From Azadirachta indica (Eukaryota; Streptophyta; Magnoliopsida; Sapindales; Meliaceae): 64,000 nt of DNA. Made by a program: the position numbers and the translations under genes. Location of the stretch: NCBI GenBank assembly GCA_022749755.1, contig CM040440.1, positions 17,595,269-17,659,268 on the forward strand. Reading direction: 5' to 3'. Below, piece after piece: positions 23,941 to 40,298 of this stretch (the first letter of the stretch is position 1; every line of letters starts with the position of its first letter). The notes under the pieces are model-generated. The model had not been told where the DNA came from and made no database searches. It was given only the letters and a program-made list of their open reading frames with translations.

Positions 23941-23948
23941 TTATATAA
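23941..23948 (-). promoter_or_regulatory. TATA box of the SDR gene
   Basis: Plus-strand TTATATAA reads TTATATAA on the minus strand, about 95 bp upstream of the SDR start codon. This gives a predicted 5' leader of about 65-70 nt. Confidence 0.55.
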
Positions 23949-26508
23949 CCGTAGGACTGGACTCTAATAACTTATCTGTGGTGTTGAGCATGAGATGCTA
24001 TTGTGGCCGTTGCCTGCAATGTAGAAGTGTAGCATTATCTCTAATTTGACCGAGTCCAGCCGACCACCCAGATTCGATTTCCTTCCGTGGCAGTTTGTAT
24101 TTGCTAGGAACTTGAAAGTGAAAATCTCCTAATAGAATAATAATTTTAGTAAGAGATTAATTTCGATTTAATTTAAAAAAAAAAAAAAAACCTTTGACCA
24201 AGTTATGGTAGATCCCTTGTATTATCTGTTTGTAATTACAATGTTATCCTTTGTTAAAATTGTTGTAAAAATGAAACCTAGGCACTCCCGATCCCATCCC
24301 ATCCATCATCTTATATGTGTTACTTCATGCATTCATTCCACCTTACGTATTTAGCTAACAAACCCTCCTCTAATTATTATATTTGTCAATCCGGCCATTC
24401 TATTCGTATGCGTTTGGGTCGGGCCAAGCTAACTAAAATTTTATGCTTTGCTCGAGTAGCCAACAGTAATAATACTCTTTAGTATCTTTAGTCCGAGAAG
24501 TCACGGCCTTGACTGATTAAATGAAAGACATTATTCACCATTTGACGAACGTAATATATGCAAGTGATTTGGTTGATTTTGTTGTGGTGATGAAAGTGAA
24601 GAAAATTCGCTACTCTTGGCACGAGGATTAGACTTCAAATTCACGTTTTAAATGAGGAAAGTACTTGTAAAAACAGGAGTCATTTACCCAATTATTTCCA
24701 CAGCAAGACTATTCAGCAGCGATCACAAATCATAATTTATTACTCTATTAAACAAATAATAGTAAAATGTTTTCTATGAATCTGGACGCCTTGACTCCTG
24801 ACTATGTAGCACGGTATGGAATTTCTCGGTCTCTTAAAACTAAATTAACCAGAAAAAAAAAAAAAAAGGGGTTCAGCATCATCCGTGTCATTTAAATATC
24901 CATTGTTTTAATTTTGTTGTGAAACCCATTGCACTACTCGCGGCTGATTCTTGAAAGAGATGAGACTGACTATTATTAATAATACCAACTTCATAAATCA
25001 TTCATTCATTCATTCATTCATTCATGTGTTATCCTACTCCACATGGCTTGTGTCGTGGAATCTGCACTTTATTAGTTGTCTTGTGACTTGTCCTTGAAAT
25101 GGTAAAAATAAGACGACACGTGACCAGAGATGCTTTTTTAAGTTTTCATCATTTTTATTTATTTTCACCCGCAGGAAGTGTAGTATTTCATCTCATGAAC
25201 ACTTAAAATTTAAAATATTGTACATTTAAATTTCACGCAAAATATAAATTAATGGGTAGTTAACTTACACCGTATTAAAAAAATTTCTGTCTCATTAATT
25301 TTAAAAAATCGCCCAAGTCACCTTTTAAACCACAATCATTCAAACCTTTATTTATTTGTTATTATTTGATTTTTATTGAAAGTCCGGTCTCCGGAGCGGC
25401 AAAAGGCGCTCCTGGACTCCAGTTTATTCTGAAGGGTAAGTCTGTCCCATTAATTAATCATATTCATCGCTATCAAAGCTTTGAAAAGTCAGATGGAAGT
25501 TTGGAGCAGCCACAACTACAAAACAATCTTAGAGGGTAGTTCAGTCAAATTAATTTTATTATTTTTTTTAATTGAGATTAAAAATTTTTTAAAAATGGTG
25601 GCTTTACTAAATAATAATAAGGTTGTTATAATATATTTTTTCCTTTGACAATAATGTTGTTTCGTTAATGGTTTTTTGGTCTTTGAATTTTGATCACGAA
25701 AAGGAGGGTTACAAAACTAAAATAATTTTTGACAAGATAGAAGGTATTATCAGACTTTTCAACTGCATAAATCATTTTGCAAAAATATTATTTTTCCAAA
25801 GGTTGCGATTATGAAAACTTAACGTAGGACCTATGCGAAATTGGAGATACATTGATTCATCAAGTATTAGATAATGATAAACATTAAATTGTATAATGTA
25901 AAATTAATTAAAAAGTTTGTAAATAAAAATATATATATAGTTTCATCATTTTCTTCAAGGAGATTTCAGCAAAAAGTTAATCAAAAATTTCAAAACGTTG
26001 ATATTGAAAAAATCTGCAAAGATTATATTTAGATATTAAAAAAAATAAAAAAATCCAAAATTTGATTTGCATCTCCAGGTCAGAAATGCATGAATTTTTT
26101 TATAGGCTTGACCAGTCTACCTAAAATAAATAAAAAAATTTTTTTTAAATCTTTACGGGGAAAAAGAAAAGCAAATAAGGAAAAGAGAAGAGAGAGACTT
26201 TAAAATAATGAAAGAAGAAAAGTGGGCCCCCGGGAGGGTTTGAACGGTCAAAAAGAGGGAACTACGTAAAGTGAGAAAAAGAGATTAAACAAAGACATAA
26301 ATGTTTGGGCTCTGTGTTGACCGTCAATCATCAAAACAACGCTTCTACTGCTATCACCACCACCACCACCACCACCACCACCACCTAACAAACAAACAAC
26401 TATCAAGAAAGCTACAACTCCTTCCTCCTTCTCTCCTTTGTCACAGAACCAGCAACACATAACAACATAACAAAATTACAAAGCATTATACAGATCATTG
26501 TTCAGCTC
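23949..26508. other. Divergent intergenic region, SDR to GSK3
   Basis: Head-to-head spacing with no gene seen. Contains A-run 24174-24190, an (ATTC)n repeat at about 24998-25025, AT-rich DNA 25550-26140, and the kinase promoter and leader from about 26200, with a W-box-like TTGACC near 26318. Confidence 0.5.
26355..26385. repeat. (CAC)n microsatellite in the GSK3 promoter/leader
   Basis: About ten trinucleotide repeats, 31 bp, roughly 120 bp upstream of the first leader ATG. Confidence 0.9.
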
Positions 26509-27279
26509 ATGGATCCGCCGCAGACACCTGTTCACGTCCACACATTCTTGATCCGATCGGTAATTTCCCTTTAATCTTGTTCTTGTTATGGTTTTTGTGT
26601 GTGCGGATCAGAGCCCTTTTTTTTTTTTTTCTGTGTTTGATCGGTTCACTTAGATCTTGTCATTCTTTTTAGGGGTTCTGATGGAGATTTGCTTTTGTTG
26701 TTTTTTGATTGCAAGTTTTCCAGCGCTTGTATTCTGTTCTTTTAGTTGAAACACACCTAGAAAGCGAACCCTATCTACAGCGAAGCCAAATGGTTAGCTC
26801 TTATTAGCTCATTGAAATGTGTTTGGTTATTTTCTTGGTTTTCAGATGATGATTAACAGGCTAGGGGAATAGATGACGGTGTTAGCTTTAGTATTGTGTT
26901 ATGAAGAAACTAGTTCACATCATTCACATTAATTAATTACTACCATGAACTGTTTCCTGATTTTGGACATGCTTATTTGTGGGCGTTTTTGGTCATAAGT
27001 TTCTTCCTGAAGTTCATTATTAGCTGCGGCATTTAATGCGTTCACATTTATTTACCTGTTTATATGCAGCACCCTTCTGTTATGTTTATAAATGCATTGG
27101 ATAGTACATGTTTTAAGGATGTGATGTACCGAGTCTGATTTGGTTACATTTTCACCAAGTATGATGTATATTATTTGCTGAATTTCTGATGTAACTTCTA
27201 TGTATACTTGGAATATGTTAACAAGTATGTGGTACATGTCAGAAAACTAATGTTAAGTGCTCTACAGGCGAGTTATTAA
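26509..27279 (+). promoter_or_regulatory. 5' leader uORF of the GSK3 gene, split by a leader intron
   Basis: An ATG at 26509 opens 17 codons (MDPPQTPVHVHTFLIRS) that end exactly at a GT donor (26560). An acceptor TCTACAG ends at 27267. Splicing continues the frame for three codons to a stop at 27277-27279, giving a 20-residue uORF 64 nt before the main ATG. It could lower translation of the kinase. The leader intron is inferred from splice signals only. Confidence 0.45.
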
Positions 27280-27343
27280 TTTCGTCCAGCAAGTTGAGAA
27301 GGTGTACCTGTAAGCAGTTTTGTTCAATTCCTCTCTCTGGCTA

Positions 27344-29950
<2,607 letters not shown>

Positions 29951-30047
29951 TTTGGTGTCCGAAGTTGATGCCTGCTCCTTGCAGAAAAATGTGGTCTGTT
30001 GTAGAGATGTAGCTAGTGGCCTGTATCAAGTGATCATGTGCAAGCTG

Positions 30048-30090
<43 letters not shown>

Positions 30091-32867
30091 TTCTCGTTAT
30101 CCCTTTACCTTAGTTTATTTGTTCCTTTCATTGATTTTTTTCTTCTTTCTAGCATTTATATTATTCTCTTTGTTTGTAGAAAGCAGATGAAGAAGTTTCT
30201 GCTTAATATTTACATAAGACCTCAATGGGTATGCTAACCAGATATTGTACTGTCATTGGGAGACAAAGTTGTTTTCCTCCTGGCATTTATTGTTAGAAAC
30301 CGAACCAAAATGATTTATAGAAGCAAGGGTCAGGCCCTTGAAATCACTATTTTTCATTTGTAAATATGAAAAGCAAAAAAGGGGCTTGGTTTTTAAATTC
30401 GGTAATTGAGATCAAACGTTGTGGAAAGGGACAGTATTAAATTTAAAGAATTGTTTATCGAAACACAAAAATGTTTTCGAGGAGATTTTGAAAATGCAAT
30501 TAGTATGTTACTAATAAGAAGACGAAAACAAAGAGGTTTTGCCAAACACAAATGAATTCCACTGGATAAGTATGGTATGTGTAATCAACGAGCAACATGT
30601 GGTGGTACTGGTGCACTGATCGTTTTCGGTCCAACCTCAGGTCAGGGAGAGAGCGTTATTATTTTTATTCACGCGAAGTTATATCTGCCGTATGATTTGG
30701 TTGCAGTGTGATACTGATAGCCGACTTTGGACTAGGGATTTTATCAATTCCTCCACTCACAAAGTCCAAAAGAAGTTAATAATAGCCTAGCCTACCCCGA
30801 AAATCGAACATTGGGTGCATGCATGCCTCCATTCCACTCCACTCCAGTGCTTTGAAACATCATTACAATAAGAAGCTATTAAAAGTGGTAAGTAGCAAGT
30901 TGTAGTAGAAGACTGGCATTCATGCTCCATAACCTATATACAAAATGAACAAACATTTATGTCTATCCCGCTCTTAGTCCATCAAATTACTAATTATAAA
31001 TCATGCTTCCATCCATGTCTCCATAATCATCACGTGATTCGATTAGACAACTCATTCTCATATAGAAAAATACCTTCCAATTGAACCTTATGAGAGTTTT
31101 AGCAGTATAATTTAGGCTTCAATGATTTGGATTTTGCACGTTTAAATACTCTTACTAAATTAAAAATCTAATTGAGTCACTAATATGTTTAGATTTGGAA
31201 AAGTACCAGAAGAATATATAAAATGATATAATCATGTTAATCAGTAGTAGGTTGAAATTTTCGCCTGTACTGCATCTGCACGTACTCAAAATTATATTGT
31301 TTCCTCTCAAGCATGTTTCCGTCAATACCACTTGTTGAGTTGTTTAGACAAATATAAAATACAGCATAAAGAATCCACGTAGCACGCACTATTAAAATAA
31401 CTTAGAAAATTATAATTGACTCCAACCTGTTGTGAATCCAATACGCCCAACTTCTACCAAAACTGCCGCAACACATTCTGATCAGCGGATGGAGTAACCT
31501 ATATATATATATATATATGACCTGAATCCTGAAGAATATTTATATAGTATAGCACAAAAATAAGCAATCTCTAGATGAAACCACCTATTAGACCCATTTT
31601 GGGCACAAAACCAGACATCATTGGTTTTCACTGCTGAGAAAAGCAACCAAGAAATTCTCGCCATTAATCTGGTCGGTGAAAAATAAAAAAAAAAAAAGCA
31701 TTCTGCAATATATTTGAAGAATTCTAAGTGGATTGACCACGTAGCCGAAAGCGGACAGAAACCTTTTAGGGCAGGCCATAACTTGCCTAGCAATCAAAAA
31801 TTGTGAACTAAACCAGACAACTCGAAACTGGAAGTGGTTGGTTGCTTACAGATAATGTTTATTTTCTTTACATAAATTTATAAATTGGATTGCTGAGACT
31901 ATATTTATCTGTTTATTTATCAAAGGAAATTGCTACTCAACTCTTAATATCCAACAGCAGTTAATTTAATTATATATAGTACTTCTAAGCAATATATAGC
32001 CTAATGATTGAATTGAATTGAATTGAATTGAATTGCAAACATCATGTAACGACTGCAAACAAGGAATAATGATGCGCATTGCATACAGGAAAACTGGGAA
32101 AAGTACTTTTTCTCCCACTTTCTTCTGTAGTTTTTATTTCCCAAAAAAGCTATTTCTCAATCCGTTATCGCAATGGAGGAGCTGCTATAACTTTGCAATT
32201 TTCAACAGTTATATTGATATCTTGTTTGAAAATCCCTAAAAACTCGCTAGTGATTATTGAGCTTATTTGGAAAACCAAGGATAATTCAACAGTATGATAG
32301 CCATGTGGCCGCAAATTATGTTTAAATCATTCGCTGAACTATTTCCTACAAACATGATTTTTGCCTTGATCATATGAAACCAATTAGTCAAGATACGCGC
32401 ATAATACATGCACATGGTTATTGAGCTGTGTTGAACTGTACATGGCTTCCTTCAGAAATGCTTCTGCATTTTCAAAACTTCTGAAATTACATGTGCATTT
32501 TGTTGATTTGTTTCAGGATTATCCCACTGCAAATGTTATCCTGTCGAAAATGGAATGCAAACAATACAGTTGAAATTATGCTAATTATAAATTATATCAT
32601 CGTTGAAATAACTGGATAGGGGACCGATGAAAGTGAAAGTTATGGGAAGAACATGGGGGACTTATCAACCGCCCACGCATCTGATTTCTTGTTATTCCTT
32701 CCGTTTACCTTTTTCCAGAACGGTCATATGCAGACAGACTCCACATACTCAAAAAAGAGCCAATCTATGTGGGTAATTGGACGGTTCCACTTCCCGCCAC
32801 CAGAGCCTATTAAAATACAGTAAGGCACAGGAGTTTTTTCGAAAGCCCCTTCCACTATACTTGCTCT

Positions 32868-32910
<43 letters not shown>

Positions 32911-33218
32911 AATTCAGCCTTTCTGATTCTGCATGCGTTCCAAAGCCAAAATTAGTTATACTATTTGGCAACTTGTTCAAGTGCTCACTGTGTTTGCTTA
33001 CAGAAACTAGCTTCCTTCAACTTCCCAAAACTTAGGGTGTATACTATACATTCACTCTCAGGTCCATTCCTTCTCAGACTCTTTTCTTTTAATTCCTGAC
33101 ATTCACAAAGCTGTTTTAGGAAAGTGACAGTCTGCCCTGTTACTAACAGAATTCTTCTTTCTTTTGCCTGAACAGAACCCGTGATTCCCACTGTTTCAGC
33201 CTAAAATTCGAACTCAAT
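29951..33218. other. GSK3 3' UTR and intergenic region upstream of the polygalacturonase
   Basis: Begins with the kinase 3' UTR, which contains a (TTA)n microsatellite at about 30050-30090. No further gene is supported. Also holds (TA)n at about 31499-31519 and 32871-32908 and (AATTG)n at about 32006-32035. The stretch from about 32600 is the polygalacturonase promoter. Confidence 0.6.
32871..32908. repeat. (TA)n microsatellite
   Basis: About 19 TA dinucleotides, 310 bp upstream of the polygalacturonase ATG. Confidence 0.95.
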
Positions 33219-35323
33219 ATGGCCAATTCTCGGTTGTCATTACTTACAGTCTGCATTCTTTTCCTTTGCTTATTCCTATCTATCCAAGCTAGAAAGCATT
33301 ACCATACAAAACACAGACATAATCACCACCACAAAACATATGCAATTTCAGAACCTCCTTCTCCTTTTCCTACACCTCAGCCCACTGATCCTTCTAATCA
33401 CACTAATGCCTATAATTCCACTGGCGCTCCTTCTCCCTCACCAGAAGCTCCTAGTCCATCTGATGATGGGAGTGCTGATAATTCTATCGATGCTCCTTCT
33501 CCTTCTCCCTCACCTGAGCCTACTAACGCACCAAATGACTACAATTCTACCCACGTTCCTTCTCCTTCAGTTGATCCTAAGAACCCACCTAAGGAGGGGA
33601 ATGGCTATAATTCTACTGGAGCTCCATCTACGTCTCCTTCCCCTTCCCCTGCGCCTGCTGACTCACCTAATGACGGACATGTTTTGGATGTACGTAAATT
33701 TGGTGCAGTTGGCGATGGCATAACAGATGAAACTGAAGCATTTAAGATGGCATGGGACACGGCCTGTGAAAAAGATTTGGCAGTCATCCTTGTTCCCTAT
33801 GGTTTCTCCTTTATGATTCAGTCTACAATTTTCACAGGTCCTTGCCAGGGCAGCACAGTATTTCAGGTAATATTTGTTCTAGTGCTGTTTTATTATTGTT
33901 TAGCTTTCTTAAGGATAAAAAGGAAAGATTGTATTTGATGGTGAATATTTTGGTGACTGTGAAGGTTGACGGTACCCTTATGCCTCCTGATGAACCAGAG
34001 TCTTGGCCACAAAAAAACAGTAAGCGTCAATGGCTGGTTTTCTACAGAATAAATCACTTATCTCTACAAGGAGGTGGCGTAATTGATGGCAGAGGACAGA
34101 AATGGTGGGATCTGCCTTGCAAACCACACAAGGTTCAAGCTAATTTTTACTTCATATAATCTCTTCCAATTTTCTTCTCCACATTTTACTAATCTCCTAC
34201 AACAATTTCAATAGGGAATCAATGGAACAACATTATCTGGACCATGTGACAGCCCCGTTGTAAGTTGTGCTCACTAATTCCAGGGATATCTATGTTTTTC
34301 TTTTACCTTGATTGAACTTCATATACATTTCATTATGTAGGCCATAAGGTTCTTCATGAGCTCTAATTTGACTGTGCAAGGACTTAGAATCAAAGATAGC
34401 CCCCAGTTCCACTTCAGATTCGATGGCTGCAAGAATGTGCATATAGAATCCCTTCACATAACCGCACCTGCCCTGAGTCCCAACACCGATGGGATCCACA
34501 TCGAGAACACGAATGGTGTAGAGATATATAATTCAGTTATCTCAAATGGTTAAACCCGAAACTTTGCTTAATCTTCTGAATTTCAAAATTTAATTACTGC
34601 CCTGAGAGTCTCATTAAGCTACTTTCTCCATCATCTTTTTCGCAGGTGATGATTGTATATCCATTGGATCAGGTTGCTACGACGTAGACATTAGGAACAT
34701 GACATGTGGACCTGGACATGGAATCAGGTACTTTTTTACTAGTTAGTTTCTTTAGAATTTTCAATCTTATATATAGAATCTTTGTCTTTTTTACATGTTT
34801 ATCTTTGTTGAATCTTATCAGCATTGGGAGTCTAGGCAACCACAATTCGCGAGCCTGTGTTTCTAACATCACAGTTAGAGACTCGGTGATTAAATATTCA
34901 GATAATGGAGTTAGAATCAAGTCATGGCAAGGTGGTTCTGGAGCAGTATCAGGAATAACTTTCACTAATATTCACATGAACAATGTTCGGAACCCAATTA
35001 TAATAGACCAGTTTTACTGCCTCTCCAAGGAATGCACCAACCAAACCTCAGCAGTGTATGTATCAGACATTCAATACACAAACATAAAGGGAACCTACGA
35101 TATTCGAAGTCCACCAATGCATTTTGCCTGCAGTGACTCAGTACCATGTACAAACTTGACAATCTCAGAAGTTGAGCTCCTTCCGGCAAAAGGAGATATT
35201 GTTCTAGACCCGTTTTGTTGGAATGCTTATGGAGATTTGCCAACAATAACAATACCGCCAGTGTCTTGCTTGTTGGAGGGCTTTCCTAGATCTCTCCTGG
35301 ATAATCAATTAGATCACTGCTAA
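33219..35323 (+). CDS. Polygalacturonase, GH28, with Pro/Ser-rich N-terminal region (At1g48100/PGX3-like)
   Basis: Six exons: 33219-33866, 33965-34132, 34215-34259, 34341-34548, 34646-34727, 34822-35323; 550 aa. A signal peptide (about 1-24, [19 protein letters not shown]) sends it to the cell wall. A His-rich stretch follows, then a Pro/Ser-rich region to about residue 150 built of degenerate YNST...PSPSP repeats with N-glycosylation sequons. The GH28 domain starts at about residue 155 ([16 protein letters not shown]). All four GH28 motifs are present: [28 protein letters not shown] and [10 protein letters not shown]. It hydrolyses de-methylesterified pectin (homogalacturonan). The Arabidopsis relative PGX3 acts in cell expansion and stomatal dynamics; the same role here is inference. 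Confidence 0.93.
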
Positions 35324-38300
35324 TGCTGACCCCACTAGATTCATGCGTAAAGCATGCATAGTTCTAAAATATTGTGTGCATAATTTGAAAAGAAATCATG
35401 GTTGTTTTATGATTGTATTTCTTATTATGTGATGATTGCGGAGTGTGTGTATTTTAATTATCTCCTCCCAATATAAGACCGGTTTTAGTTACGCCGTCAA
35501 GATTACAAACTATTTATGTTTCTGACTGCATCAATCAACTCTACGCATATATTTGTCTTTTTTAATTTGAAGTATAAATATAATTCGACCCCAAACTAAA
35601 TAATTATTTTTACATAAAATGAAGTAAAAATATTTTACCTAGAACTAATATTTGAAATTGAAATAAATTTATATAATTGTAATTTTAAAAATATTTTTTA
35701 TAAATTTTATTTATTCGTTAATATGTGTATCTATATATATATATATATATGTTTGTCATAATTATTTATAAAAATATGATGGCTAAACTTACTAATTTTT
35801 GCACATGTATATTAGGCATAATAAATAAAAAATAAAAAATTTAAGATTTTTTAAATTTATATAATTAGATTTTCGCTTTATTTAAATTTTAAATAAAAAA
35901 TTAAAAAAAAAACCAAAAAAACAAATAGGTTAGAGATGAAGTCCTGAAGATGTAATTGCAGTATCGGGGAATCGGAGTTTTGCCATGTTGCACAACAAAG
36001 TAGCACCACATGTATAAATTCTTGTCTTCCGTATTTTGTATTGTTGTAGAGGAGAAACTAAATACAAAAATAAATAAATAAATAATGCCAAACGTATATG
36101 TAAGATACGAAAATATTGAAGGAGTATAGAGGTCAGTGCGAATGCATTAAAGGCAAATTAACCCATGACTAGATACCAATTTGGTAAGGGACAGGCAGAC
36201 CTACTGTTTTGTTTTCCACTTTCTATAAAGTAGATTCTTAAGCAAGATTATTGTAATTTATTCGACAACATATAGTGATTCGTAAAACTGAAGGGTAGCC
36301 ACTTGTGGCACTTTGCTATTTCTGGTGAAGCAGAGGGGAAAAAAGGGTTCGATGTATCTGCATGAATTATGATGAATCAACAATATATAAATATATATAT
36401 ATATATACATAAGGGAAATATATATCCTACAATTTAACTACTTGATAGACTGTGTGGAGCAGATATAGGCTATAGCATCAACATAGTCATTTCATTTGGT
36501 CTCAACTCTCAATGGCCATCGATATATAGTTATAAGCTTTTAATTTATGGGTAGAGACTTTGGCTAGCTAGAATTATTTGCATGTTGAGGAATTCTAGAC
36601 ATCATCATAAATTATTATTTCCTCATGCAAGTATACAAACAGTCATCACCATCCAACTCCGAGGTTGATCATATATATCCAGTCATTTATTCTCTCTAAC
36701 TCTTAACAGATAGTTAATGAATATGAATTAAAAATGGGGATAACTTACTCAAGCATCTATGTCGAGAGGAAGCTGATCTTTCTTACTTTTATCGTACGGC
36801 TGATTACAATGAGTGGACGTGGATGATCATCATTGTTATTTCACTTGAGTTTTTGCTTCATCGACTAAAGTATATGCAAACAAACAAACAGAAAGATGTA
36901 ATCCTATACAAATCGAAGTTTTAAGTGGTGGATGTGGCAAACTAAAGATTGGTCTAAAATACCTTTTTAATTCCTGCAAATTAATAATACAATTCAAAAA
37001 GTGAGAATATTCCAACTTTAGTATGACATATCAGTTTGTGTATGTGGGACATTGTGTCAAAAGATCATATTAATAAAGAACTAATGGTAATGGTGAGCAG
37101 AACAAAGTGTATGAAAATCCCCAACAACGACAGCATATATGAAAAATTAAATGTAGAAAACATATATAATTACAACTCATGTACGTATGTGACTGTGAAA
37201 GCGAGAGATTTGAAGAGAATTTGTCAACTCAAGAATATTGGTCGATTTAAGAAATAACTTTAATATTGGGGAAGTGAAGTTGGAGAGGCAACCAACTCAA
37301 TCTTAGTAGCACGCGAAGTGACTACTAATCATAAACAAGAATATTGTGTGTGTGTGTGTGTGTGTGCGTGTCTATATATATCAAGTGTCAAAGAGTAGTA
37401 GATAGTAGACTTACGTGCTCTGGAAAAGTGGCGGTCGGTGCACGAGCTAAAACCCAATTGTCACCCACCAATTTCACCTTTTCAATCTCTCTCTCTTTCT
37501 CAAAATACTAAACCTATTTGCAGTATGCACAGTGTTAAAAGAGGATTTCCCTTGAGTGGAATAACTTTATTAACTAGTTTTGGATATTCTCCATTTTGAA
37601 TTTCCTGTCTTATAATATTGTTTTCAAATCAACATAGGGACTCTTGAATCAAACATATACACTTCTATTATTTGCTTTTGGTGGAAGAAAAAAGTTTGTG
37701 AAAATGGAATAATGTAAATGTTATAGAAGCTAGCAAACAACGGTGAAGTAGCTAGTTGGCCAAGTATCCTTCTAATCCATTTTGATACAGCAATATTATT
37801 AATTCCAGCATATATGTTACTAGAGATATTTAATAAAGGTTCAAGGATACAAATGGGAGAAATTAAGAAAAACTTACATACAAGGAAATAGAAACAAATT
37901 AAAAGGTGAGACTGGTCTTGGTCGTTGCAACTTCAAAAGTAAAAGTTCTGATCTCAAACTCGTACTGTCATATAAATGGTGAGAATACCGCATGAATATG
38001 GGCAGGGAAGGCTGCTGCTAAAGTTAACTCACCCCGTAAAGATTAAAGAGAGTAGGAATCTAGCCCACTAACACCATCTCTCATCTACCCACTATAATGC
38101 ATGCATACATATAAAATACAATATATATAATATAGTAATATAATAACATCTTCTTTTGGCCAGCTTTCGCCTGCCCTTTAATTCGTGAGATGAAATCACG
38201 AACCACACGTAAAAGTAAAGGATAGATAAGCCGAGAAGAATAAGAAATAGCAAACCTTCAGAAGCCTAAATTTGATTTTATTTATTATAGGTCTGCCAAG

Positions 38301-39530
38301 CCTAAATGCTTTAGGGTCAAAACTTCAAATGGTCCCTTTTGGGCCCAAAACGCCCACTTGAGCAATGAGACGAAACATTCAAGAGCCCACGGATCCAGGC
38401 CCGTTTCCCTTAAAAGCAAATGACGGAACATGTTACGATCGTCTTCGTCTGAAGTCAGACGAAGGAGTGGACCAGACGATGACATTTTATTTATTCCATC
38501 ATAATTACACTTTGGAATAATAATCATTCATGGATAACGTTGCCTGGCAATAGTAGATGAGAACACGTGGAGTTGTGCATTCTGATGCCAGAATTAATTA
38601 GGCTAAATGATTTTACCCTTTGAATTATCGCATGACTGGTAAATTCATTATCCCTGTTTTGATGCATGTCTTATCTCTGTATCTGCAGTGTCACAATAAA
38701 CCAACCCCAGTAATTTCCTGAAATCATGATTTGTTGGTTGTTTCAATTATGCTAGCTAGTTTGTCTATGGCCATAGATGATCCTGACGGCCACTTGTGAA
38801 TCCATCTATTTTCACTTCTCACATGATGAAGTCTTGGGAAAAAGTCCAAGTTTCCGCGAGGATATTAATATTTTATCTTTATGGTTAATTTTCTAGCAGT
38901 CAATTTATGCTGAGTGTCTAGGAAATTTCTGAGCTCGGTTGAATGGACAGGACCCATTAATTTTAAGCGATGAACAAGAACTTCCAAAAGTGACGTGCGC
39001 TTCAAAACTTCTTTCTGGTTCTTTATCGAGTCTTGTGAATCAACGGTTGCTCGATCAAGAAGTCTTTTTTTAAAAATATTGTAGAGAAGTCCACAACCAT
39101 CGAATGTCGGCAGTCCTCGCACTAGGTACACTAGTGTTAAATTAATTTCTTTATCATAATATCAATATTAATGTTAATATTTCCATATATTGTCTTTGTT
39201 AATTTATTGAATAATATATTGTTCCAGAAGTCTATGAAAAGTCAATTTATAGAAAATATGCTTCCATAATCCCCTAGAACAGATGCGGTTTAGTTGGAGT
39301 TTTAAGTCTAAATTTAAAATTAAGAACTAATTCTATGTGGAGAGAATTTAGATTTTGATTTTCGCTTTGATTATTAGTGTGTTTTTATAAGATGAAATAA
39401 GTTCGTAACTGATGAGTTAGTTAAAATGTAAACAAATACATATAGACTAAGAAAGAGGGAGAGACGCGAACTCCACAGTAAAAAGAAGAAGGGAATTTAA
39501 TTTACTCGTCATCCAATGTCATAAGATGTG
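35324..39530. other. Intergenic, about 4.2 kb
   Basis: AT-rich with no supported gene. Contains (TA)n near 35730, (GT)n at about 37345-37366, and several ORFs without recognisable domains (37036-37257 plus; 38285-38527 and 38865-39131 minus). No transposon ends were identified, although the last two could be old transposon debris. Confidence 0.5.
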
Positions 39531-39553
39531 CGTCACGTTGTAGGTAAATGACG
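39531..39553. promoter_or_regulatory. Paired TGACG motifs upstream of the first NIMIN3-like gene
   Basis: CGTCA at 39531-39535 and TGACG at 39549-39553, an as-1-like pair that TGA bZIP factors bind. About 350 bp upstream of the ATG. Confidence 0.4.
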
Positions 39554-39902
39554 ATCCAGTGATTAGAGATTCCAAGTATGTTACACACCAACTCCCGTTG
39601 TCTTTCCGAATTTACTCAATTATCATTCCTAGAAATATATAGGTCATATGTGTCCCTTACCAGCTACAGCACCTGGACGAAGAAAATCATTCTGCCCCGG
39701 AAACGAGGAGGAGGACAATTTGGTCCATGAGAAACAAATTACAAATAGCTTGACGGAGACCTACCAAAGATAACTGGGGGTCTCCAGGAAGCAACATAGA
39801 AGCAACCTAAGAAAGCATACAACTTTTGTCTCTGTGTTATTAATCTCTGAGTCGGTTCCCTTTATTTCTCTCTGCGGGCTCTCACACCATCACTATCACA
39901 TA

Positions 39903-40298
39903 ATGGAGAATATTGCAACTGCAGGCAAGAAGAGAAAACTTTGCCAGGACGAAGAAGAGGAAGATAATGACGAAGAGAAGATGGAGAAGTTCTATGCTCT
40001 TGTTAGAAATATTAGAGAGGTTCGGGACCGTCTGATGAGCGGATCATATTCAACCAAGGAGATAGAGAATAATGATAATAATAGATTAAGCAAGAGATCA
40101 AAACTTGAGGAAAAGAAGCCGGTTGAAGTTTGGAAGCCCACATTTCAACGCGAAGACTTTTTGGAAGATATTGATCAATTTAATAACCCTCATGATCATT
40201 CTGTGAGTCCTGTGGCAGCTCCTTCTTCTCAAATAAGCAAACCAAGAGCTGAAAGAGAAGAGATGAAAGGAGGCTTGGACCTCACTCTTTCGCTTTAG
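39903..40298 (+). CDS. NIMIN3-like NPR1-interacting protein, cluster gene 1
   Basis: Single exon, 131 aa. The ATG at 39903 is the first in frame; upstream codons have only a GTG. An acidic N-terminus leads into EEKMEKFYALVRNIREVRDR (residues 24-43), the conserved NIMIN3-type helix. WKPTFQREDF (77-86) corresponds to the family's EDF-type motif, and the protein ends with an EAR repression motif LDLTLSL (125-131). A basic KRSK patch near 64-67 may aid nuclear import. NIMIN proteins bind NPR1 and modulate salicylic-acid-dependent defence gene expression; EAR motifs recruit TOPLESS corepressors. First of three tandem members and the most diverged. Confidence 0.88.
   Translation: MENIATAGKKRKLCQDEEEEDNDEEKMEKFYALVRNIREVRDRLMSGSYSTKEIENNDNNRLSKRSKLEEKKPVEVWKPTFQREDFLEDIDQFNNPHDHSVSPVAAPSSQISKPRAEREEMKGGLDLTLSL

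Noticed and set aside
38285..38527. 80-aa minus-strand ORF
   Set aside because: No recognisable motif, no homologue known to me, and isolated in AT-rich DNA; possibly old transposon debris but not supportable.
38865..39131. 88-aa minus-strand ORF
   Set aside because: Composition looks coding-like but no domain, no tail or ends of a mobile element were found.
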